Below, one piece after another: positions 28,276-36,896 of a stretch of 64,000 nucleotides of DNA (position 1 is the stretch's first letter; every line of letters starts with the position of its first letter). Origin of the DNA: Cyanobium sp. ATX 6A2 (GTDB lineage Bacteria > Cyanobacteriota > Cyanobacteriia > PCC-6307 > Cyanobiaceae); contig NZ_JAGQCU010000004.1 in assembly GCF_024346355.1 (NCBI RefSeq), positions 1 through 64,000 on the forward strand. Reading direction: 5' to 3'. The position numbers were made by a program, and so were the translations under genes. The notes beneath the pieces were generated by a model. The model did no database searches. It had not been told where the DNA came from and saw only the letters and a program-made list of their open reading frames with translations.

Positions 28276-28350
28276 GGGGCGGCAGCAGCAAGGCGGCGGG
28301 TGACCCGGCCATGCTGCCTGGCCGCACTCAGACTCCCCCCCGCTGGACGC

Positions 28351-28593
28351 TCAGCCCCCGCTGGCGGCGTGCTGCTTCAGCAGCAGCTCCAGGCGCTCCT
28401 GCAAGTCAACGCGCTGGGCAGGATCTCCCACCAGGGTCACCGCGCCGGTTTCCGGCCACCAGTTGAGCCGCAGGTTGCTGACGCCGTCGTGGAACACCGC
28501 CATCTGGAAGGCTCCCTTGTGGATCCATTCACAGGGAATGTCCAGGCTGCCGACCAACTCCTGGAGTTGCTCGACGGTTCCGTGAAAGATCAC
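28351..28593 (-). CDS. Small conserved hypothetical protein
   Basis: This 80-residue soluble protein begins MIFHGTVEQLQELVGSLDI and ends in a helix with LLLKQHAASGG. The middle is a beta-rich stretch (GVSNLRLNWWPETGAVTLVG). It looks like a folded small alpha/beta domain rather than a chance ORF. No family is recognised. It lies between the transporter ATPase and the divergent urea transporter gene, which starts 30 bases away. Confidence 0.6.
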   Translation of the reverse strand: MIFHGTVEQLQELVGSLDIPCEWIHKGAFQMAVFHDGVSNLRLNWWPETGAVTLVGDPAQRVDLQERLELLLKQHAASGG

Positions 28594-28622
28594 AGCCCTG
28601 GCAGATCCGCAGTTCTCTCATA

Positions 28623-30293
28623 ATGACAGGAATCGGATGCCCATCACCGTCGTTGACACGGACCAACGCCGGCGAGGCCAGCGCCTACACCCTGCTCGCC
28701 AGCCTTCTGCCCGAGCCTGGGCCCTCCCGCAGCCGACTGCAGCGCTGGTTGCCCACCAGCGGCACCCTTCACACCGTCACCGATCCCTGGCTTTCCGGTT
28801 CCCCGCTCCTCGCCGCCGTGCTGGTTGGAGCGCGGGCCTTCGGCCAGGTGATCCTGATCAACAACCCCCTCAGCGGAGCCCTGTTGCTGCTGGCTCTTGT
28901 GCTGCAGTCCGGCTGGCTGGGCCTGTTCGCCATCCTGGGCCTCGCCGGTGCCCAGGGTCTGGCGATGGCGCTCGACTGGGATCCGTCCACGCGGCTTCAG
29001 GGCATCCACGGCTTCAATGGAGTGCTGGTGGGCTGCGCGGCCGCCACCTTCGCCGATCTCCGTGGGCCAGCTCTGGTTGGCTGGCTGCTGGCGGTGCCGC
29101 TGGCCGGTGCCGCCAGCGCCGCCCTGTTGGAGAGCCTGAGGCGGGGGTGGTTCTGCCTGCCCTCCCTGCCTCCCCTCACCCTGCCGTTCTGCCTGCTCAG
29201 CTGGCTGCTGCTCGGCCTCGGCCTGGGTCTTGAGCCCGCCGGCCTGGCTCTGGCCTCCCCGCCGCCGCCGGCTGCTGTGCCGGCGACCCTGCCGGGACTT
29301 CTGGAGGGGATCGTGCACGGTTTCGGCCAGGTGTTCCTGTGCCCGGGCCTGCCCAGCGGGTTGCTGGTGGTGGCTGCGGTCGCCATCGCCAGCCCCCTGG
29401 CCGCCCTGCTCGGGGCGGCCGGGGGACTGGCGGCTGCCCTGGCCGCCCTCCTGCTGCAGGCTCCCTGGTCGGAGGTCGTCAACGGGCTGGCCAGCTACAA
29501 CGGCGTGCTGGTGGCGATCGCCATCGGCGGTATCTTCTATGCCCCCAGCCGCCTCAGCCTGCCGATCGCCCTGGCCGGGGCCGCCGGCAGCGTTCCTCTG
29601 GCACGGCTGCTCCAGGTTCCCCTGAACAGCCTGGGCTTGCCCCTGCTGACCAGTCCCTTCGTGCTGGCCACCTGGCTGGCGCTGTTGCTGGTGCGCCAGA
29701 ACCTGCCGGCGCTGCTGCCGGTGGCCGTGCATGCCATCCTCACCCCGGAGGAGCACCGTCGCCGCTACCGCGTTGCCTTGCGCATGCTCGGCGAGTTCCA
29801 CCGGCGGCTGGGCACCTCCACGCCGGCATCCCTCACCCCGGATCTGGCCGCCACAGCCCCACCCGAGGATCTGGAGCGGATCGGCCAGCTGTTCCGGCGG
29901 CTCGATCGCGACGGCAACGGCTGGCTGTCGATCGAGGAGCTGCGGGCGGGCCTGGCCGCTGCCGGTGATGGGGGCCATCAGCAGGCTTCAGAGCTTCTGA
30001 ACCGGATCGCCCGCGGCATGGATCGCAATGGCGACGGCCGGCTGGATCGGGAGGAAGTGGTGGAACTGGTGCTGCGGCTGCAGCGGTTGCGGCAGGGCCG
30101 TGAGCGCCTGCTCACCTACCTGCTGCCCTCGGATGCCGATGGCGATGGACGGCTCGATCGGGCTGAACTGGCCCGGTTGCTGCGCGGCATCGGCCTGGCT
30201 CCCCTCCAGGCGTACGAGGAGCAGGTGTTGTTCGGCCCCCAGGGCAGTGCCCTGACCTGGGGGGAGTTTGTGGATCGGCTGCTGCTCAGCTGA
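28623..30293 (+). CDS. Urea transporter family protein fused to EF-hand domain
   Basis: The first 375 or so residues form a UT/SLC14-type urea channel: about ten hydrophobic helices in two repeated halves, each with a pore-type segment (INNPLSGALLLLALV and GFNGVLVGCAAATF in one half; VNGLASYNGVLVAIAIGG in the other). The cytoplasmic C-terminus carries three canonical EF-hand loops starting at about D428 (DRDGNGWLSIEE), D467 (DRNGDGRLDREE) and D504 (DADGDGRLDRAE), with a degenerate fourth (GPQGSALTWGEF). Calcium control of urea permeation is inferred. No urease gene is in the window. It interrupts the selenium-type ABC cluster. The ATG at 28624 or the GTG/ATG next to 28623 gives the same frame. 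Confidence 0.88.
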   Translation: MTGIGCPSPSLTRTNAGEASAYTLLASLLPEPGPSRSRLQRWLPTSGTLHTVTDPWLSGSPLLAAVLVGARAFGQVILINNPLSGALLLLALVLQSGWLGLFAILGLAGAQGLAMALDWDPSTRLQGIHGFNGVLVGCAAATFADLRGPALVGWLLAVPLAGAASAALLESLRRGWFCLPSLPPLTLPFCLLSWLLLGLGLGLEPAGLALASPPPPAAVPATLPGLLEGIVHGFGQVFLCPGLPSGLLVVAAVAIASPLAALLGAAGGLAAALAALLLQAPWSEVVNGLASYNGVLVAIAIGGIFYAPSRLSLPIALAGAAGSVPLARLLQVPLNSLGLPLLTSPFVLATWLALLLVRQNLPALLPVAVHAILTPEEHRRRYRVALRMLGEFHRRLGTSTPASLTPDLAATAPPEDLERIGQLFRRLDRDGNGWLSIEELRAGLAAAGDGGHQQASELLNRIARGMDRNGDGRLDREEVVELVLRLQRLRQGRERLLTYLLPSDADGDGRLDRAELARLLRGIGLAPLQAYEEQVLFGPQGSALTWGEFVDRLLLS

Positions 30294-30306
30294 GCGGCCG
30301 CAGCCC

Positions 30307-31263
30307 TCAGCGGATCTTGCCGATCTGGCGGCCCACCGCCTCGATGGCCTCGTACTGGCTGTTGCTCGCCGGCACGAAGGTTTCGGCTCCGAACAGCTCC
30401 AGGATCTGCGCCTGGCGGGGGTCGTCGGGGCTGAGGTTGGTGAAGGCCTGCTCCAGCCGCTCGGTGAAGCCCTGGCCGTAGTCCTCGTCCAGGCCGGGCT
30501 GCACCACCCAGGTGTAGTTGGCGTAGCCGGGCGTGCGCCAGATCGCCAACACCTTGTCGGTGTCCACCTTGCCCTCCCGGAGCCGGCTGAGCCACACCTC
30601 CTCGTTCACCACCCCGGCGTCGTAGGTGCCGCTCTGCACCAGGGCGATCAGGGCGTCGTGGCTGCCGCTGAAGCCCGGGTTGCCGCCGGCGAAGTCGCTC
30701 AGCTCCACGCCCGCCTGGTTGAGGTAGTACTGGGGCATCAGGCGGCCGGAGGTGGAACTCTCCGAGCCGAAGGTGAAGCGCTTGCCCTTGAGCTGCTGCA
30801 GGTCGCCGGGATCGCTGAACGGCTTCAGGCCGCTGCTGGGATTGGCGATGAACACGCTGTGGAAGGAGCGGTCGATGTCGCGCTGGGCGAGGGCGCGAGC
30901 GCCGGGTTTCTGCAGCCAGGCCTGCACGCCGGTGAGGCCGCCGAACCACACCAGGTCGAGGTCGCCGGTGCGGAAGGCCGTCACGGCCGCGGTGTAGTCG
31001 GTGACGGGCACGAAGCGCACCGGCACCTTCAGCTGCTCGCTCAGCTCATCGGCCACCAGGCCGTAGAGGCGGTTGAGTTTCTCGGGGTTCTGGTCGGGGA
31101 TGGCACCGATGCGCAGCACCCGCTTCTCGTTCGGACGGGCGGCTTCGCTGGTGGCGCCATCAGCACCGGCGTTGGTGTCGGTGCGGGGGGAACAGGCCGT
31201 TGGCAGCAGGCCGATCAGCAGCAGGCCGGCGAGCGCAACGGCCCAGCGTTCTCGGTTGGTCAA
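30307..31263 (-). CDS. PhnD-like lipoprotein, putative selenate-binding ABC component
   Basis: This 318-residue protein has a lipoprotein signal (LLLIGLLPTACSP, Cys about 24) and a type II periplasmic binding fold: LRIGAIPDQNPEKLNRLY, the FRTGDLDLVWFGG block, and GSHDALIALVQSGTYDAGVVNEEVW, read as separate conserved blocks. It belongs to the phosphate/phosphite/phosphonate-binding superfamily. One clade of this superfamily is annotated as putative selenate-binding (TIGR04553). The nearby selU gene supports that assignment. It is separated from its presumed ATPase and permease (25901-28275) by two genes. Confidence 0.82.
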   Translation of the reverse strand: MTNRERWAVALAGLLLIGLLPTACSPRTDTNAGADGATSEAARPNEKRVLRIGAIPDQNPEKLNRLYGLVADELSEQLKVPVRFVPVTDYTAAVTAFRTGDLDLVWFGGLTGVQAWLQKPGARALAQRDIDRSFHSVFIANPSSGLKPFSDPGDLQQLKGKRFTFGSESSTSGRLMPQYYLNQAGVELSDFAGGNPGFSGSHDALIALVQSGTYDAGVVNEEVWLSRLREGKVDTDKVLAIWRTPGYANYTWVVQPGLDEDYGQGFTERLEQAFTNLSPDDPRQAQILELFGAETFVPASNSQYEAIEAVGRQIGKIR

Positions 31264-31309
31264 GGGTCGACACGGAAACGACCAGCCGATGCTGCCTCAG
31301 GCCCGGCGA

Positions 31310-32515
31310 CTAGAGGGCGCTGAGGAAGCGCCGCAGCCGCTCCAGGCCGTCCTCGATGGTGGCCGGCGAAGCGGCGCAGGAGAGGCGGATGCAGCGGTCG
31401 TCGCCGAAGGCCGCCCCCGGCACCACCGCCAGTCCCACCTCATCCAGCAGCCGGTTGCTCAGCTGCATCGAGTCGAGCTTGAAGTGGCTGAGGTCGGGGA
31501 AGGCATAGAAGGCACCCTCCGGGGGCTGCAGGGTGATGCCGCCGATGGCCCGCAGGCCGTCGCTGAGCAGGGCCCGGCGGCGGCTGAACTCGGCGGCCAT
31601 CTCGCGCACGCACTCGCGCGGGCCGTTCACCGCCGCCAGGGCGCCGTACTGGGCGAAGGTGCACACGTTGCTGGTGGTCTGGCTCTGCAGGGCCGCGGCC
31701 GCGGCGATCACCGGCTCCGGGCCCACCAGCCAGCCCACGCGCCAGCCGGTCATCGCCCAGCCCTTGGCGCAGCCATTCACGATGAACACCCGATCGGCCA
31801 GGTCGGGAGCCAGCCCGGCCAGGCTCAGGTGCTCGTGGCCAGGATTCACCAGGAACTCGTAGATCTCGTCGCACACCACCGCCACCTGGGGATGGCGGCG
31901 CAGCACCGCCGCGATCGCCTCCAGCTCAGCGCGGTTCAGCACGGTGCCGGTGGGATTGCCGGGGCTGTTGAGCACCAGCAGCCGGCTGGCGGGGGTGATC
32001 GCCGCCTCCAGCTGCTCGGCGGTGAGCCGGAAGCCCTGCCCGGCGCTGCTGGAGAGTTCCACCACCCGGGCCCCAGCCAGCCGGGCGATCTCGGGGTAGC
32101 TGAGCCAGTAGGGCGAAGGCAGCAGCAGCTCGTCGCCGCTCTGCAGCAGCACCTGGAAGAGGTTGTAGAGGGCCTGCTTGCCGCCGTTGGTCACCAGCAC
32201 CTCGGCGGCCCTGGTGGGGCGTCCGTTCTCGCGGCTGGTCTTGGCGGCGATCGCCTCGCGCAGGGCCGGTTCGCCGGCGGCGGGCCCGTAGCGGGTGAGG
32301 CCGGCGGCGAGGGCGTCGGCGGCGGCCCGGCGGATGAACTCCGGCGTCTCGAAGTCGGGTTCGCCGGCGCTGAGGCTGCAGATGTTGTGCCCGTCGGCTT
32401 TGAGCTGCTTGGCCCTGGCGGCGATCGCCAGGGTGAGGGAGGGCTGCAGGGCCTTGGCGCGCTCGCTCAGCCGCTCGGCCGGGCTGATGCTGAGCGCCGG
32501 CCTGGGAGCGGGCAT
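31310..32515 (-). CDS. Pyridoxal-phosphate-dependent aminotransferase (AspC-like, class I)
   Basis: This fold-type I aminotransferase of about 401 residues has SLSAGEPDFETPEFI, LTRYGPAAGEPALREA, LNSPGNPTGTV and the PLP-lysine region NGCAKGWAMTGWRVGW. The final arginine motif is RLSCAAS. Enzymes of this type act as aspartate or prephenate/glutamate aminotransferases, and the substrate cannot be fixed here. The ATG at 32513-32515 is preferred; an in-frame Met 50 codons upstream (32665) adds only Ala/Thr/Pro low-complexity sequence. The binding-protein gene lies 46 bases downstream. Confidence 0.93.
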   Translation of the reverse strand: MPAPRPALSISPAERLSERAKALQPSLTLAIAARAKQLKADGHNICSLSAGEPDFETPEFIRRAAADALAAGLTRYGPAAGEPALREAIAAKTSRENGRPTRAAEVLVTNGGKQALYNLFQVLLQSGDELLLPSPYWLSYPEIARLAGARVVELSSSAGQGFRLTAEQLEAAITPASRLLVLNSPGNPTGTVLNRAELEAIAAVLRRHPQVAVVCDEIYEFLVNPGHEHLSLAGLAPDLADRVFIVNGCAKGWAMTGWRVGWLVGPEPVIAAAAALQSQTTSNVCTFAQYGALAAVNGPRECVREMAAEFSRRRALLSDGLRAIGGITLQPPEGAFYAFPDLSHFKLDSMQLSNRLLDEVGLAVVPGAAFGDDRCIRLSCAASPATIEDGLERLRRFLSAL

Positions 32516-32826
32516 CGCGGGGGCGGTTGTGGGAGCGGCCGGTGTTGGCACGACAGGCCTCTGGGCAGAAAGCCTGCTTTGCTGAGGGTTCGTGGCCTGG
32601 GTCAACAGTGCGCTGGCAGGGGCGCTCGGGGCTGTTGTGGTGGCGGGGACCCCGGAAGTCGGCATCGGCGGCGGTGCCGGCTTCGGGAGCGCACGGCTGT
32701 GGCGTATCCACCATCCTGCCGCACGCTTCGGCCCCTTTTACAGGGTGCCCACCGGCGTCATTCACACTTCGTACGGGGCTGGGCCGGTGGCGGCGGGGCT
32801 GGCCCGGTGGCGGCAGGATAGGGGCC

Positions 32827-33609
32827 ATGGACGCCGATCCCCACCCCCGGCAGATCAGTCTGTTTTCAGCGCCTGGTGCGGCTGTTCCTGCCACGGCTTT
32901 TCCTGCCACCGAGGTTCCTGCCACCGAGGTCCCCACGACTGAGGTCCCCGCTGCCCCAGGGCCCGTGCCACCGCCCGTGTCGTCTTTGATGGGGCCCTCG
33001 ACTCCGGCGTTGTCGTCCAGCCTCGAGCAGCTCACCGAGGCCTGCCGCGGCTGCCGCCGCTGCGGCCTGGCCGATGGTCGCCTGCACGTGGTGGTGAGCC
33101 GCGGCAACCCCGCCGCCCGGCTGATGGTGATCGGCGAGGGCCCCGGCGCCCAGGAGGATGCCTCAGGGCTGCCCTTCGTGGGCCGAGCCGGCCAGCTGCT
33201 CGATCAGATGCTCGCCAGCGTGGCGATCGACTCCAACCGCGACGCCTACATCTGCAACGTGGTGAAGTGCCGTCCGCCCGGCAACCGCAAGCCCACGGTG
33301 CTGGAGATCGCCGCCTGCCGCCCCTGGCTGGAGCAGCAGGTCCGGCTGGTGAATCCGGCCGTGGTGCTGCTGGCCGGTGCCTCGGCCCTGGAGGGCGTGC
33401 TCGGCATCAAGGGGGGCATCACCCGCCTGCGGGGTCAGTGGCGCCAGGGCGAGCGGGACCCTCTGGCAGGTCGGTGGCTGATGCCGATCCTGCATCCCTC
33501 CTATCTGTTGCGCAATCCCTCGCGGGAGCAGGGCAGCCCCAAGTGGCTCACCTGGCACGACCTCCAGGACGTGCGCCGGCGCCTCAACCAGCTGGAATCC
33601 GGCAGCTGA
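32827..33609 (+). CDS. Family 4-type uracil-DNA glycosylase with repeat-bearing N-terminus
   Basis: The 260-residue protein removes uracil from DNA. The family 4 iron-sulfur pattern is present: CRGCRRC (about 73-79), GEGPGAQED (motif 1), [13 protein letters not shown], and CRPWLEQQ as the last ligand region. ILHPSYLLR forms the DNA-binding HPS loop. The first 65 residues are a Pro/Thr/Val linker coded by 15 bp tandem repeats and are not part of the fold. The ATG at 32827 follows AGGATAGGGGCC. It is divergent from the aminotransferase and followed 10 bases later by ispG. Confidence 0.93.
   Translation: MDADPHPRQISLFSAPGAAVPATAFPATEVPATEVPTTEVPAAPGPVPPPVSSLMGPSTPALSSSLEQLTEACRGCRRCGLADGRLHVVVSRGNPAARLMVIGEGPGAQEDASGLPFVGRAGQLLDQMLASVAIDSNRDAYICNVVKCRPPGNRKPTVLEIAACRPWLEQQVRLVNPAVVLLAGASALEGVLGIKGGITRLRGQWRQGERDPLAGRWLMPILHPSYLLRNPSREQGSPKWLTWHDLQDVRRRLNQLESGS
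32885..32944 (+). repeat. Four 15 bp tandem repeats in the glycosylase linker
   Basis: Units of TTCCTGCCACCGAGG type run head to tail. Two are identical (32900-32914 and 32915-32929), with diverged copies on each side (32885-32899 and 32930-32944). Each encodes the pentapeptide VPATE or a variant, so changes in copy number keep the frame and only alter linker length. Confidence 0.8.
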
Positions 33610-33619
33610 TGCTCCTCCT

Positions 33620-34921
33620 GTGACAGCCTTGGCGCCATCGTCTCCGGCCACTCCCGCCATGACCGGCACCCTGGTCAGCCCCGAGCGTTCCGGCCCCGGC
33701 TCCGGCCCGGCAGCCGACCTGCCCGGCTTCGACCCCGGCAACTCCCGCTACGACACCCTCATCCGCCGCCGCCCCACCCGCAGCGTGCGCGTGGGTGACA
33801 TCTGGGTCGGCAGCCAGCACCCGGTGGTGGTGCAGTCGATGATCAATGAGGACACCCTCGACATCGAGGGCGCCACGGCCGGCATCCGCCGCCTGCACGA
33901 GGCCGGCTGCGAGATCGTGCGCGTCACGGTGCCGTCGTTGGCCCATGCCAGGGCGATGGGCGAGATCCGCCAGCGCCTAGACGCCACCTACCAGCCGGTG
34001 CCGCTGGTGGCGGACGTGCACCACAACGGCATGAAGATCGCCCTCGAGGTGGCCCAGCACGTCGACAAGGTGCGCATCAACCCGGGCCTGTTCGTGTTCG
34101 ACAAGCCCGATCCCAACCGCACCGAGTTCTCCGACGCCGAGATTGCGGCGATCGGCGAGCGCATCACCGCGACGTTTGAACCGCTGGTGAGTTTGCTCAA
34201 GGAGCAGGACAAGGCCCTGCGCATCGGTGTGAACCACGGCTCGCTGGCCGAGCGGATGCTGTTCCGCTACGGCGACACGCCCCTGGGCATGGTGGAGAGC
34301 GCCATGGAGTTCATCCGCATCTGCGACCGCCTCGACTTCCACAACATCGTGGTGTCGATGAAGGCCTCGCGGGCGCCGGTGATGATGGCCGCCTACCGGA
34401 TGATGGCGGACCGCATGGACGCCGAGGGCTTCCCCTATCCCCTGCATCTGGGCGTGACCGAAGCCGGCGACGGCGACTACGGCCGGATCAAGAGCACCGC
34501 CGGCATCGCCCCGTTGCTGGCCGAGGGCATCGGCGACACGATCCGGGTGTCGCTCACCGAGGCGCCGGAGAAGGAGATTCCCGTGTGCTACTCGATCCTG
34601 CAGGCCCTCGGGCTGCGCAAGACGATGGTGGAATACGTGGCCTGCCCCAGCTGCGGCCGCACCCTGTTCAACCTCGAGGAGGTGCTGCACAAGGTGCGCG
34701 CGGCCACCGATCACCTCACCGGCCTGGACATCGCCGTGATGGGCTGCATCGTCAACGGCCCCGGCGAGATGGCCGATGCCGACTACGGCTACGTGGGCAA
34801 GACCCCCGGCACCATCTCCCTGTATCGGGGCCGCGAGGAGATCCGCCGGGTGCCCGAGGCCGAGGGGGTGGAAGCCCTGATCGCCCTGATCCAGGACGAC
34901 GGCCGCTGGGTTGACCCCTGA
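33620..34921 (+). CDS. ispG: 4-hydroxy-3-methylbut-2-en-1-yl diphosphate synthase
   Basis: IspG (GcpE) makes HMBPP in the plastid-type MEP isoprenoid pathway, feeding carotenoid and chlorophyll side-chain synthesis. The 433-residue protein has the TIM-barrel opening [12 protein letters not shown], the barrel strand LVADVHHNG, and the Fe4S4 cysteines in VACPSCGR and [10 protein letters not shown]. The start is GTG at 33620; the ATG at 33659 is a possible alternative, and the first 40 residues are low-complexity. It lies directly downstream of the glycosylase gene and just before a protease gene on the same strand. Confidence 0.97.
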   Translation: MTALAPSSPATPAMTGTLVSPERSGPGSGPAADLPGFDPGNSRYDTLIRRRPTRSVRVGDIWVGSQHPVVVQSMINEDTLDIEGATAGIRRLHEAGCEIVRVTVPSLAHARAMGEIRQRLDATYQPVPLVADVHHNGMKIALEVAQHVDKVRINPGLFVFDKPDPNRTEFSDAEIAAIGERITATFEPLVSLLKEQDKALRIGVNHGSLAERMLFRYGDTPLGMVESAMEFIRICDRLDFHNIVVSMKASRAPVMMAAYRMMADRMDAEGFPYPLHLGVTEAGDGDYGRIKSTAGIAPLLAEGIGDTIRVSLTEAPEKEIPVCYSILQALGLRKTMVEYVACPSCGRTLFNLEEVLHKVRAATDHLTGLDIAVMGCIVNGPGEMADADYGYVGKTPGTISLYRGREEIRRVPEAEGVEALIALIQDDGRWVDP

Positions 34922-34982
34922 GCTGCCGCTCATTAGCGCTAGTTTGAAGCTGGTGTCACGGTCCTGGCGGGGATTTACAGAG

Positions 34983-36338
34983 ATGGGCAGGATGCGCAAC
35001 GGCCTCGTGGTGCTGGTTGGCGTCGGCGCCTGTGCGGCCACCGCCGTGATGGCCCGGGAGGCTGTGAGCCCCTCGTCGGGCAATCCCCGCATCCTCGACA
35101 GCCCCAAGGAGGTGATCGACCAGACCTGGCAGATCGTCTTCCGCGACTTTCTCGACATCAACGGCCAGTACACCGCCGAGCAGTGGCGTGAACTGCGCCG
35201 GGATGTGCTCGCCCGCAGCTACTCCACGCCCTCGGATGCCCACGAGGCGATCCGCGGCATGCTCGCCACCCTCGACGATCCCTACACCCGCTTCCTCGAT
35301 CCGCGGGAGTTCAAGGAGATGCAGATCGACACCTCCGGGGAACTCTCGGGGGTGGGCATCCAGCTGAGCCTCGACAAGGACACCAAGGAACTGGTGGTGG
35401 TGGCCCCGATCAAGGGCTCGCCCGCCTCCCAGGCCGGCGTGCTGCCCAAGGACGTGATCACCGCCATCGACGGCCAGTCCACCAAGGGGATGAGCACCGA
35501 GGACGCGGTGAAACTGATCCGCGGCCAGGTGGGCACCACGGTGACCCTCACCCTGAGGCGCAACAAGCAGAGTCTGGAGGTGCCCCTCACCCGCGACCGC
35601 ATCGAGCTGCAGGCGGTGGACCACCAGATCAACGTGTCCCCCGATGGCACCAGGGTGGGCTACATCCGCCTCAAGCAGTTCAACGCCAACGCCACCAAGG
35701 ACATGCGGGCGGCGCTGCGGGAGCTGGAGAAGGAGGACGTGGCCGGCTACGTGATCGACCTGCGCAGCAACCCCGGCGGCCTGCTGATGGCCAGCGTGGA
35801 GATCGCCCGGCAGCTGCTCAACGAGGGCACCATCGTGTCCACTCAGACCCGCCGCGGCATCGTGGACGTGCAGCGGGCCAGCGGCCGCGCCCTCACCGAA
35901 CGGCCCATGGTGGTGCTGGTGAACGAGGGTTCGGCCAGCGCCAGTGAGATTCTTTCGGGCGCTCTGCAGGACAACAACCGCGCCGTGCTGGTGGGTCAGA
36001 AGACCTTCGGCAAGGGGCTGGTGCAGTCGGTGCGCAGCCTCTCCGACGGCAGCGGCATGACCGTGACCATCGCCCGCTACCTCACCCCCAGCGGCCGGGA
36101 CATCAACAAGCACGGCATCGAGCCCGACGTGCTGGTGAAGATGAGCGAGCAGGAGGCCCAGCGCCTCCAGCTCGAGGACATCGGCACCCGCCGCGACAGC
36201 CAGTACCGGGTGGCCGAGAACACCCTGGTGGAGCAGCTCCAGAACGGTGGTCGCGCGGGGCGCCGGTTCAAGCCGGGCAGCGCCAACCTGCCCTCGGCCC
36301 TGCCCGCCGCCGAGGCGGCATCACCCGCCCAGCCCTGA
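34983..36338 (+). CDS. ctpA: C-terminal processing peptidase (S41 family, CtpA-like)
   Basis: This 451-residue secreted serine protease has an N-terminal hydrophobic signal or anchor (NGLVVLVGVGACAATAV, about 4-20). A PDZ domain follows (about 120-205, with VGIQLSLD and SPASQAGVLPKDVI), then the S41 catalytic domain with Ser in NEGSASASEIL and Lys in GQKTFGKG. Cyanobacterial CtpA cuts the D1 precursor so the manganese cluster of photosystem II can assemble; other paralogues exist, so CtpA versus CtpB/C is not settled. The ATG at 34983 is chosen for its position just before the signal. A short membrane protein gene follows. Confidence 0.9.
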   Translation: MGRMRNGLVVLVGVGACAATAVMAREAVSPSSGNPRILDSPKEVIDQTWQIVFRDFLDINGQYTAEQWRELRRDVLARSYSTPSDAHEAIRGMLATLDDPYTRFLDPREFKEMQIDTSGELSGVGIQLSLDKDTKELVVVAPIKGSPASQAGVLPKDVITAIDGQSTKGMSTEDAVKLIRGQVGTTVTLTLRRNKQSLEVPLTRDRIELQAVDHQINVSPDGTRVGYIRLKQFNANATKDMRAALRELEKEDVAGYVIDLRSNPGGLLMASVEIARQLLNEGTIVSTQTRRGIVDVQRASGRALTERPMVVLVNEGSASASEILSGALQDNNRAVLVGQKTFGKGLVQSVRSLSDGSGMTVTIARYLTPSGRDINKHGIEPDVLVKMSEQEAQRLQLEDIGTRRDSQYRVAENTLVEQLQNGGRAGRRFKPGSANLPSALPAAEAASPAQP

Positions 36339-36356
36339 TCAAACTGAGACCAGCCA

Positions 36357-36566
36357 GTGGCCGATACGCTCTGGACCCTGAAGCCCTGGTGGTGCCAGCC
36401 CTGGAGCATTGTGCTCACAGGTCTGGCAGTGATCGTCGGCAGCTGGCTGATGCTGCACCGCTGGTGGATCAGCGCTCCGGCAGCTCTGGCCGTGCTGCTG
36501 TGGTGGTGGTTGTTTCTGGTGCTCGCCCCGGCCGCCTACAGACAGCAGCCCAACGATCACACCTGA
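36357..36566 (+). CDS. Small membrane protein (DUF6737-like)
   Basis: This 69-residue protein has two hydrophobic helices (about 17-33 and 41-60) and many tryptophans (LKPWWCQPWSI, LLWWWLFLV). The pattern resembles a small cyanobacterial membrane family I associate with DUF6737. The start is GTG at 36357. It follows ctpA by 18 bases and is probably cotranscribed. No function is known. Confidence 0.7.
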   Translation: MADTLWTLKPWWCQPWSIVLTGLAVIVGSWLMLHRWWISAPAALAVLLWWWLFLVLAPAAYRQQPNDHT

Positions 36567-36635
36567 ACATCCAGCCCTGAGTTACCGAGACGGTCCTGGG
36601 TCTGGCCCCCGGCTGCCTCAGGCGATCGGGCTGCC

Positions 36636-36803
36636 TCAGGCAACAGGCTGCATCAGGCCGCCGCCGGGGCCGGAATCGTCGTCGTCGTTGCGGCCGTCCC
36701 CCTGAACCAGGGCGTAGATGCCGAGGGCCACCACGCTGACCAGGGTGGACATGAGCTGAAAAGCCCCCGTGGAGTTGCGGCCCACCTCGATCAGCTCACC
36801 CAT
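36636..36803 (-). CDS. 55-residue single-helix membrane protein
   Basis: An ATG at 36801-36803 opens a 55-residue frame with a soluble N-terminus (MGELIEVGRNSTG), one hydrophobic helix (about 14-34, AFQLMSTLVSVVALGIYALV) and an acidic tail with DDDD then GPGGGL. The order resembles small subunits or assembly factors of photosynthetic complexes but no family is recognised. It is supported by the sensible helix position and by its own upstream region with an inverted repeat. It lies convergent to the gene at 36357-36566. Confidence 0.6.
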   Translation of the reverse strand: MGELIEVGRNSTGAFQLMSTLVSVVALGIYALVQGDGRNDDDDSGPGGGLMQPVA

Positions 36804-36823
36804 GCCGGCTCTCGTGCTTAACG

Positions 36824-36850
36824 AATGTTCTCATAAGTGTAACGAACATT
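36824..36850 (-). promoter_or_regulatory. Operator-like inverted repeat upstream of the 55-residue gene
   Basis: AATGTTC (36824-36830) and GAACATT (36844-36850) form a perfect 7 bp inverted repeat with a 13-base spacer, 21 bases upstream of the ATG at 36803. The spacer holds TACACT and TATGAG, possible -10 elements. It fits a repressor site over a promoter, but not the LexA, NtcA or Fur consensus I know for cyanobacteria. Confidence 0.35.
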
Positions 36851-36896
36851 TGCGGCTTTTGGGGCAACGGGCCCGCTGCCCGCGTGTTGCCCGTGC

